From contig JBBPSI010000298.1 in the NCBI GenBank assembly GCA_038093515.1, forward strand, positions 1-26,480: 26,480 nt of DNA. The letters run 5' to 3'. Under the pieces are notes generated by a model, which was not told where the DNA came from, made no database searches, and was given only the letters and a program-made list of their open reading frames with translations. Origin of the DNA: Butyriboletus loyo (taxonomy: Eukaryota; Basidiomycota; Agaricomycetes; Boletales; Boletaceae). This document shows positions 19,191-26,480 of this stretch, piece by piece. Numbering within the stretch: position 1 is the stretch's first letter; the number at the start of each line of letters is the position of its first letter. The translations under genes were made by a program, and so were the position numbers.

Positions 19191-20338
19191 GTGCTACCTC
19201 CTATGAACATCTTTGTACTATCAATGGTCAACTCCATGATTCCTTCAAGGAGACCTGTCATGCACTTGGTCTCTTGCAAGATGATAGAGAGTGGCTATTG
19301 TGTTTACAGGAGGCTGCCCACTTTAGCATGGGCTTTCAACTTCACCATCTGTTCATTGTCATATCGGTCCATTGCTCTCCTGTGGACCCTGATCAGTTGT
19401 GAGAAGCATCCAAGGACAATCTCTGTGATGATCTTCGTCATTGTCTCATCCACACCCTGCATATTCCAGAGCCAACCCAGGAGCAGATATATGACTATGG
19501 CTTGCATCTCATAGCCCAGGACCTGAGAAGACATGGCAAAAGCTTGCTAGACTATCCAGCCATGCCCAGGCCACAAGGAAATTGGGGTCTTCAGGAGGGA
19601 AATCAGCTTATCAATGAACAGCAGGCATTCAATATCCAGGAGTTGCAGCAATTTGTTGATAGGGCACTGCCCACTCTGAATGCTCATCAGAGTGCTCTCT
19701 ACCATGCAGCAATGGACAGTGTTCTCAACTCTCATGGATCCATGTTTTTCCTTCACAGTGGTGGTGGATGTGGCAAGACATATCTGGCCCAACTCATTTC
19801 AGCTGCTGTTCGTTCAAGAGAGAGAATTGTCCTCTGTGTGGCCTCCACTGGCCTTGCTTCACTCCTTCTTCCTGGTGGTCGTACTGCCCATTCTCACTTC
19901 AAGATCTCCATTCCTTGCCATGAGCAGAGTACCTGCAATATCAAGAAGGATGATGTTCACCATCAGCTCATTCAAAGGACCTCTCTCATCATCTGGGATG
20001 AAGCTGCCTCTCAGCATCATCATGTGGTGGAATGTGTAGATCGTACTCTGTGTGACCTGATGAACCAGAATCAACCATTCAGAGGAATTATCACTCTGCT
20101 TGGTGGTGACTTCAGGCAAACTCTCCCTGTGATCCAGCATGGTGCAAGAGAACAGATTGTTCCTGCCACTCTCACTCACTCCAACCTCTGGGCAAGCATG
20201 ACTGTACACTATCTCCACCAGAACATGTGACTTGGCCAGGATCCAGAATGTGATGCATGGGCCCAGCAACTACTTCAGATAGAAATTACTGATGGAGACT
20301 TGGAGCTACCTCAACACATGCATTGTGTTTCGGAATTG

Positions 20339-20749
20339 GTAAAGTCTGAGCAGGCGCACCAAGGGCAATGAAGGATGCAAGGGTAAACCTATCAGTGGAA
20401 AGACTCACTGATAATACGAGAGTGAGAGTATCGCAAACAGAGTATAAGAAGCAAGGCTCAACTTAGAGATATCGCAGTAGTGATGATAGAACTGATACTT
20501 TTCCCAGAAGATGAAGAAAATAGTACCAAGACCACAAATGTAGTTTGGAATGAAGTATATAGAAATTTAGAGATCTGATTGACATTGTATATTACATATA
20601 CCCATACCCAACTGATTGTATATGGAATCTCTGAATTTACTATCTCCAACCTGTGCTGAAAGATTCAACTGATTATATATGAAATCTCTGAATTTACTGT
20701 CTCCAACCTGTGCTGAAAGCACAACGGGTGAAATGCTAGTCCAATAAAG
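20339..20749. other. Unassigned stretch with a 57-bp tandem duplication
   Basis: Helitron coding similarity stops near 20338. No coding region is recognised after it. Two direct copies of a 57-bp unit (from CAACTGATT to the GTGCTGAAAG block) lie at 20609-20665 and 20666-20722, with a few differences. I do not see a Helitron 3' hairpin with CTRR end here. Confidence 0.7.
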
Positions 20750-20930
20750 TGAACGGAGGAGGGCGTGGGGATTCTTTGTAGGCGACGCTTTTTTCGGGTA
20801 TTTCGGGTACCTTTCGGCTGCGCGCGTATTTCGAGTATTTCGCGTATTTCGCTTATTCCACGTTTTCGCCCTTTTATGGGCATCGTTCCCATGTGGCTCG
20901 GCTGAACACCCACATTCGTGCAGTAATCGC
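20750..20930. repeat. R repeat, CpG-rich copy
   Basis: Same order of blocks as 3656-3880 and in the same orientation: TTTCGGGTACCTTTCGG, 9-bp TATTTCGAG-type units, CCCTTTTATGGGC and CCATGTGGCTCGGCTGA. CpG is kept here. A third, shorter copy is at 21417-21560. Confidence 0.8.
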
Positions 20931-21400
20931 ACCGACACGTGGGAACTAAATTCCATTTTGGTTGAGGCTGCAAATGTTTCCTCGCACCGACACGTGTGAA
21001 ACAAATTCCTATTTTGTAAATCTTACAAACCAAAGCTTTCCTCGCGCCGACACGTGGGAAACAAATTCCTTCTTTGTCAATTCTGCGCACCAAAGCATTT
21101 GCATGTGCGGTGAACGTTTGCTCAGCACCGACGCGTGGGAACTAAATTCCATTTTTGTTAATCTTGCGCACCAAAGCCTTTGCATGTTTCCTCGCTGCGA
21201 CACGTGCGAAATAAATTCCTTTTCAGTGAATCCCGCGCACCAAAGATTTGCACGTGGGGTGAATGTTTCCTCGCGCCGACACGTGGGAACTAAATTCCAT
21301 TTATGTCCAGCTTGCGCACCAAACCCTTTGCATGTTTCCTCGCCCGCTGGATTGCGATGCGTGGGAAACAAATTCCATTTTTGTCCGTCTTAAGAATGAG
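20931..21400. repeat. Satellite of CACGTG plus GGAA-N5-TTCC units
   Basis: Seven degenerate tandem units begin near 20931, 20986, 21046, 21127, 21196, 21275 and 21353, with spacings of 55 to 81 bp. Each has a CACGTG or CGCGTG palindrome directly followed by an imperfect palindrome of the form GGAANNNNNTTCC. Most then have GCGCACCAAA and GCATGTTTCCTCG. An eighth, isolated core is at 21571-21590. No credible protein is encoded. Confidence 0.85.
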
Positions 21401-21416
21401 CGGGCAATGGTTGAGT

Positions 21417-21600
21417 CTGAATCGTGCGACTCTGAGTTTTCCGACGCTTATTTCGCGTATTTCGACTATCTCGGCTTTGACACGTGCTTTCCTTTTTGGG
21501 ACACAAGAAACCATGTGGCTCGGCTGAGCAGCATTCGTGCGATAAACATTCCTCACGCCCTGGGGTTGCGACGCGTGGGAACAAAATTCAGCGCGTGAGA
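21417..21600. repeat. R repeat, third copy, with the last satellite core
   Basis: Shares CCGACGCTTATTTCGCGTATTTCG and CCATGTGGCTCGGCTGA with 20750-20930, as well as the ATTCGTGC block after it, then a CGCGTGGGAA core at 21572. The middle differs and has CACGTG at 21481-21486. The spacer up to about 21660 has one more CACGTG at 21633. Confidence 0.7.
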
Positions 21601-21880
21601 GCATGCTTTTGCGTGCGAAATTTTGTACCTGTCACGTGCCACAAAACTACCTATAACTTCAATTAATATCAATTAACTCAAATAATGAGTCAGAAAATTC
21701 TGGAAAATCACTACAAATAGAGGTAAAATAGGCAAATATTTTCCATTTGCTCTGTGGCTGTTCTTCACAGTAGTTACAATCAGGTTTTACTGATTTTCTT
21801 ATTGGCAACCACCAACTGGACTTTAATTCTGTAGCACTCTTGCAATTCATGCAGTCATTGTCAAAGTACAGCCATTGTAG
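21601..21880. other. AT-rich spacer before the LINE fragment
   Basis: After the last CACGTG at 21633 the sequence turns AT-rich. It may include decayed LINE RNase H sequence, but I could not align it and report no gene. Confidence 0.5.
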
Positions 21881-22470
21881 GTGCAGGTACATAGAGGTAG
21901 GGATAAGCCTGCCAATCAATGTACCTATTGCATGTATGGCCACCAATACAATGGCATTCTGAGAAATGAGGTGGCAAAAGAAAACATCAGCACAACAGAC
22001 CAGCTCCCAAAAACACTCAGGGGAAAGCAGACACCCTACTCCACAGCAAATCAGTGGCAAAACAGCACATAAATTTCCAACTCAAGACTCTACATGCATT
22101 CATATTCAGCAAATCCCCATGCATACCATTGACAAATCCCTTTCCTCCAACAAGTCATGTCCAGCCTGTACAAATGACACATCAGTCTTATTTCAACTAT
22201 GCACCAGACATGCCCCACTCAACAAATACCTCCACTGCATCACAAAAACAGACTCCCTGCAATGCTCATGTTGCCCTGGCTACAAAACAGTACCCCACTT
22301 CCTGCTCCACTGCCACCAGTACTCCCAGCAACAGCTTATGTTCTGCCAAAAATTACATGCCAAAGCCAGACACATCTCCCAGCTGTTAAACAACCCCAAA
22401 TGCATTAAAGCCATGCTGTGCTACATCTACTCCACCTCACGTCTAGCCAAAAGCTTTACTAATTTCACCC
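21881..22470 (+). pseudogene. LINE (non-LTR retrotransposon) 3' fragment
   Basis: The plus strand shows the end of an RNase H domain (GH then NGILRNEVAKENI, about 21940-21990), then the conserved tail of fungal LINE ORF2: ID-SLSSNKS (about 22135), LCTRHAPLNKYLHCI (about 22195) and a Cys/His knuckle CSCCPGYKTVPHFLLHC (about 22265-22315). At least two frameshifts separate these parts. The RT and endonuclease are absent, as expected for a 5'-truncated LINE copy. No poly(A) tail was identified. Confidence 0.75.
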
Positions 22471-22555
22471 CTCCAAATCCCCAACCAACAGTATTGTGGA
22501 AATGGAGGGGTGGTGGGGTTTGTAGGTATGGGAAAATGGGTGGCAGAGCAACATG

Positions 22556-22734
22556 TAACATTACCCCCTATATAAGGTTGAGACTTCTGACTTGACCTAA
22601 AAGAATGGTAGCAGCAATTGTGAGGGATTGGGCAGAGGTGGGGAAGTCTTTCTGGACCTGAAAAACTAAGGATAAGTGAATACTGAGTAAAATGTAAATG
22701 TCAAGGAAATCATTTGACAGAATACACATAAGTA
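22556..22734 (-). repeat. Remnant of a family-1-like 3' internal end
   Basis: TAACATTACCCCC at 22556-22568 and the following GGTTGAGACTTCTGACTTGAC resemble the LTR/polypurine-tract junction at 7389-7430. This suggests a decayed relative of the family-1 3' end. The LTR that should lie to its left is not recognisable, so the call is weak. Confidence 0.45.
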
Positions 22735-22997
22735 TGTTATGGTAGTGGTCTACTTTTTCTCCCCATTACCATTAGGACTATTACATTCACCTAGCCTTTT
22801 GCTAGTTCCGCTTGAACGGTGACAACCGTTCGTGCTTAGTCATCACTTCCCGCGCACGGACACGTTTTCTTCCATACTCTGGAACGTTCTAGAGTATCTC
22901 TTCCTCATTTGTACTTTCGCTCTCACGACCCAATTGGGGAGCATGGTCTGTGTGCAGACCTCAGTAGTATAAAGCTTCTGTCTTTACGCCTTGTAAC
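22735..22997 (+). repeat. Family-1 LTR, first 263 bp, inverted
   Basis: Starts TGTTATGGTAGTGG and follows the reverse complement of 6913-7393 as far as the start of the transcribed region. CATGGTCTGTGTGCA at 22942-22956, then 11 bp, then TATAAA at 22968-22973. It is cut by the family-2 element starting at 22998; its remainder should lie beyond the right edge of the window. Confidence 0.88.
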
Positions 22998-23421
22998 TGT
23001 TACGAGACAACGGAGTTATCAAGTCACACAGGGTTCCGCGACTGTCGCAGTGCTACACAAGTACTGGCGAGGTGTAATGAGGATAGCTCAAGCGCCTTTT
23101 TATATTACAGGGAAATGCGCACAGACCATGCAGTGCGTGAGACTAGTTACTATACATGTACATATGAAGAAGTCACGAGTCAACGATGACGAGAAATAGA
23201 AGTCGATGGTGATCAAAAGAAGAGAAGCAAACGGAGATTAAATACATGAGGCGTGATGTCATAGAGTCTGGTCCAGTCTGGACCATGATGTCATATGCTT
23301 AGTCAGCCTGTGGTTACATGTATAATCCCACGATCACGTGCGCAAAGTCACGTGACCTTTGAAAGAGAAATATGACAAAGTCCAAACGCAAAAGATGATT
23401 ATAAGAGATACAATTATAACA
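22998..23421 (-). repeat. Family-2 LTR (424 bp), 3' LTR
   Basis: TGTTACGAG...AATTATAACA. It lacks about 75 bp present in the solo LTRs at 11765-12262 and 13516-14014, just beyond the TATA box. Promoter motif at 23116-23130, then 11 bp, then TATAAA at 23099-23104. CACGTG at 23335-23340 and 23349-23354. Confidence 0.93.
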
Positions 23422-23432
23422 CCTCCCCCCCC
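23422..23432 (-). promoter_or_regulatory. Polypurine tract abutting the pol stop
   Basis: A G-run with one A, directly next to the LTR. The pol stop TAG (23434-23432) touches it, so this family has no room for an ORF3 between pol and the LTR. Confidence 0.85.
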
Positions 23433-26400
23433 TAGGACTCGTATTCCAAGCGAGTTCCTTGATAGGGAGTTCCGTGCTCAGGACCGTACTCTTTAAATAA
23501 AGAAGAAAATTCGAAAAGTGATAGGCCACGAAGGGGGCGAGGGGCGGAAGGGTGGATATGGTGATAATCCGCGATGACGTCCTGCGAATGTTCCAGATTG
23601 GATACTGGTTCCCATGTGCGATCCGTTTCGTCATAACCCCTCCAATGCACTAAATACTCCAACTTCCTACGTTTCATCCGTGATGTGACGATGTAATCAA
23701 CTTCGAATTCCGAGTATCCTTCGTCCGTGACATTGACTGGGTCTGGACGCAGAACAGGCTGTCCTGGAAGAGTTTCTCGGTAGAGTTTAACCCGAGAAAT
23801 ATTGACTACGGGATGAATGCGCATGCTGCTCGGCAGCTGAAGTTCGACAGCGTTTGGTTTGAGTGCCTTGATCCGATAAGGACCAATCCAACGCTGTGTG
23901 AGTTTCCGTGCAGTATACGGCAGTTTAAGGTTCTCCGTACTAAGCCACACACTATCTCCCACTTTGTAATCGGGCGCATCTGATCATCTATTATCGGCCT
24001 GCGATACCATGCGCCTGCGAGCTTCTTCCAATGCTTCTTTAACCTCGGCATGTGCTTTCCCAGCGCTGTGTGCGAAATCTCTGGCTAGCGTGTTGGAAGA
24101 CTTTTCGAACCCGACTCTAGGATAATAATTATGTGTGATAGAGAATGGAATTGTACCCGTGGCGGTGGTGAGGGAATTATTATGGTTAAACTGGGTGATC
24201 TTGATCCAATCGACCCAAGCTTCTTGTTTTTTAGCCACGTAGGTACATAAATATTGTTCCATTTCTCGGTTTATCCGTTCGGTTTGGCCATCAGATTATG
24301 GGTGGTATGCCGTGGAGATTTTCTGGGAAATGCCGAGGAGCTTGCAAAGCTCTGTGGTAAAGTCCGATACAAACTGGGGTCCACAATCTGAAACTATAGT
24401 ACAGGGTAGTCCATGAATGCACCAAACATTGTCTCTAAAAATAACCGCTAACTCTTTAGAAGAAGTGGTCGTTTTACAAGGAACGTAAACGACTTCTTTG
24501 GAGAAGCGATCTACTATCGTACAGATGGCATTGTAGCCGTTTGAAGAAGGAAGTCCGGTAACAAAATCAACAGAAATATCTTCCCACGGGTGATTAGCTG
24601 TGGGAAGCGGTAACAGTTTTCCTGCCGGTGCTTTTTGCTTACCCTTCGTGAGGGCACACACTTGACAGCTGTCTACATAACATTTAATGTCCTTTGTAAC
24701 ACCTGGCCATGTGAAATGCCATGTAAGAAGGTGAGCTGTTCGGGCCTGACCCGAATGTCCAGCTATAGGCGAATCATGGCAGATATTAAGTAACTGTATC
24801 CTAAGTGCCTCAGGCACGAAGACTTTTTTCTTTCCGTTAATAAATACGGATTGATTTGTATCATAATAAAATCCAGGTATTTCTTTTTGTTTTTGTTTTT
24901 CGGATTCTTTTTGTAGGGTATCGTAAAAGGAAGAAGAAAGAGAAACTTTATTAAGAAAAAGGTTCGGGGGAAGTACCGTAATATTGGTATTATGATCTGT
25001 AACAGCTTCACCGTGATCTGCTCGATGCGATAGCGCATCTGCTCTGCCGTTGGTTGAGCCTGGTTTGTAAACGAATAAATAATTGAATTCTTGAAGAAGC
25101 GCATGCCATCGTGCTTGTCTCCCCGAAAGCGTTTGCGGCTTCTTCCAGTACTTGAGGTTCTTGTGATCTGTCCAGATCTCGAACCCTTCTCTGCCGATTA
25201 AATAGTGTCGCCATTCTTCCAAGGCGTGTATTACTGCCAGCAGTTCTTTATCGTAAATCGGATAATTCCGTTCCACAGCATCGAAAGAGTGGGAAAGAAA
25301 TGCACAGGGTTGCCAAAGATCATCCATTCCTTTTACAGAAAGGACGGCGCCCACTGCTATATCCGAAGCATCCGTTTCTACCCGCATCTCCTTGTTTCGA
25401 TCTGGGTAGGCTAATAGGGGCGCTGTGTGAAACTTATTTTTCAGCGTGTCAAACGCAGTTTGTTCATCGTTACCCCATTTGAAAGGAGTATCCTTTTTTG
25501 TTAAGTTATTGAGGGGTCGGGCAATCTCCGAAAAGCCCTCGATGAATCTTCGATAATAGTTACATAGTCCCAGGAACGCTTGAACCTGCTTCAGATGCGA
25601 GGGCGTTGGCCAGTCTCGGATGGCATCTGTCTTCTTCGACTGCATTTCAACACCGTTCCTGGAAACAGTCATACCTAAAAAGTCCACTTTGTCCGCAGAG
25701 AATCTACATTTTTCTGGTTTTACGTATAGATCACTTTCCCGAAGGCGTTGGAGTACTTCTTTTACTTCTTCCTCATGCTCTGCCCTCGTTTTCCCTTTTG
25801 TGAATATCATAACGTCATCGATATAAATAATGATGCAAGCATACATGTCGTTGAAAATATCGTTCATCATATTTTGGAAGGTAGGCGGGGAGTTGGTAAG
25901 CCCAAAGTACATAACGGTGGGTTCGTAAGCTCCAATTGGCGTTACAAATGCGGCTTTCCATTCATCTCCTTCCTTAATACAGATGTTATTAAATCCCCAT
26001 CGGAGATCTAGTGTGGTAAAGATATCGGCGCCTTTAAGCCTATCGATCAACTGCAGGATAACGGGTAACGGGTAACCGTTTTTAATGGTTCCATCGTTTA
26101 AATATCGATAGTCCATGACCAATCGCTTTTCTCCGGTTTTCTTGGGAATAAAGAACACGGGGGCCGTCTGTGGTGACTTCAACGGTCTTATGTAACCCTT
26201 CTTCAATTCTTTTTCCACAAAACTCCGGATTTGGTCTTGTTCTTCATCGGACATGGGGATAATGCGACCCTTTTTTGGTACAAAATCGGGTTTGAGATCT
26301 ATGGCGTGATCCCATGGCTTCCGCTCGGGCATTCTCGCTGCCTCGTCCTCGGAGAAAACGTCTAAGTAGTCGTGAAACGCCGTGGGTACTTTTTCAGCAA

Positions 26401-26480
26401 CTCCGGGCTCTATAGTACAACAAGAAGTAAGGTTCGATGAAGAAATAGAATCTGCGATAACTTTACAATAAGGGGAACAA
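23432..26480 (-). pseudogene. Family-2 Gypsy pol: RT, RNase H, integrase, chromodomain
   Basis: One frame is open from the right edge of the window (still coding at 26480, so partial) to TAG at 23434-23432, broken only by TAA at 24296-24298 (Gln in YHPQ) and TGA at 23984-23986. RT has DHAIDL (about 26305), DYRYLND (about 26110) and the catalytic YIDD (about 25820), then FLGM (about 25680). RNase H has DASDIAVGAVLS (about 25370), LTDHKNL-like TDHKNL (about 25165) and ADALSH. Integrase has H/H and CQVC (about 24670), D in VDFVTGLP (about 24570), D in VSDCGPQF (about 24385) and E in TERINRE (about 24275). The chromodomain is at about 23700-23560 (FEVDYIVTS, YLVHWRGY, RTWEP). The catalytic residues seen are intact. 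Confidence 0.93.

Larger units (their letters stand above)
17675..20338 (+). pseudogene. Helitron Rep/helicase, C-terminal half
   Basis: It continues the gene at 4668-6912. It opens with GNVRVQRDIIL (about 17684) and LFPHGEEGW (about 17790), then PDLV (about 18337) and the Rep region with the two-tyrosine motif KYIHKYIYKG (18661-18690). IGRMY and the helicase follow: Walker A GGGCGKT (about 19760-19780), Walker B IIWDEA (about 19990) and GGDFRQTLPV (20102-20131). The HUH histidine segment normally found between LDGYFG and the ACKKHFPKPF block is absent at about 18435, and the frame shifts there. In-frame stops lie at about 17910, at 19034-19036 and at 20228-20230. The protein ends near LELPQHM (about 20320), so the later helicase motifs are missing. 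Helitrons move by rolling-circle replication; this copy could not. Confidence 0.88.
22998..26480 (-). mobile_element. Family-2 Ty3/Gypsy chromovirus, 3' part
   Basis: 3' LTR at 22998-23421, polypurine tract, then pol to the right edge; the protease start, gag and 5' LTR are outside. GTAAC at 22993-22997 is the presumed left target duplication. It is inserted in a family-1 LTR. Coding decay is slight, so it is the youngest large element here. Confidence 0.92.

Noticed and set aside
20567..21093. Minus-strand ORFs with NTRNTR-type repeats
   Set aside because: They translate the 9-bp and satellite repeats; two overlapping frames show equally good repeats, so there is no evidence of a protein.
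20931..21400. Possible CRISPR-like array
   Set aside because: Units are degenerate and spacings are irregular (55-81 bp) with related spacers, in a eukaryotic transposon block. It is a satellite.
22470..22559. A further LTR ending in TAACA at 22559
   Set aside because: The terminus and the sequence to its right look right, but the body does not match any LTR family in the window and no start or duplication was found.

Overview
This window is a eukaryotic, gene-poor block made almost entirely of nested transposable elements. The best guess is a filamentous fungus, probably a mushroom-forming basidiomycete. That rests on short spliceosomal introns (about 49-55 bp) in a Helitron gene, Ty3/Gypsy chromoviruses with C-terminal chromodomains, a Tc1 element, and CpG decay in the repeats. 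The species cannot be named from the sequence. No host single-copy gene, tRNA, rRNA or CRISPR array was found.

Layout, left to right. 1-174: end of a Gypsy LTR (family 1) lying in a decayed family-2 Gypsy pol (175-3655, minus strand). That pol is split exactly at a TA by a Tc1 transposon (1844-3455) with 215-bp terminal inverted repeats. 3656-3880: a CpG-decayed copy of an unnamed repeat (R). 3881-4660: nothing recognised. About 4668-20338 (plus strand): one Helitron Rep/helicase gene cut in two. Between its halves lie a family-1 Gypsy composite (6913-16884, target duplication GAGAT) and a solo LTR of a third family (16892-17674, target duplication GATGG), 7 bp apart. When both insertions are subtracted the Helitron frame closes exactly.

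Inside the composite (minus strand) are two copies of the 3' end of the element, an internal LTR (9366-9781) and two solo family-2 LTRs in opposite orientations (11765-12262 and 13516-14014), each with a clean 5-bp duplication. Domain order on the minus strand is gag, protease, RT, RNase H, integrase, chromodomain, then an extra ORF (ORF3) with three zinc knuckles.

20339-20749 holds a 57-bp tandem duplication. 20750-21640 is a CpG-rich R-repeat/satellite block built on CACGTG. 21881-22470 is a LINE 3' fragment. 22735-22997 is a family-1 LTR cut by a relatively fresh family-2 Gypsy (22998 to the right edge) whose pol has only two in-frame stops.

Two points stand out. ORF3 lies in the pol frame 9 nt past the pol stop and is seen in both copies. 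All eight LTR copies that include the promoter region, from three families, share a 15-nt motif (CATGGTCTGTGCRCA or close to it) at a fixed 11-12 bp from the TATA box.
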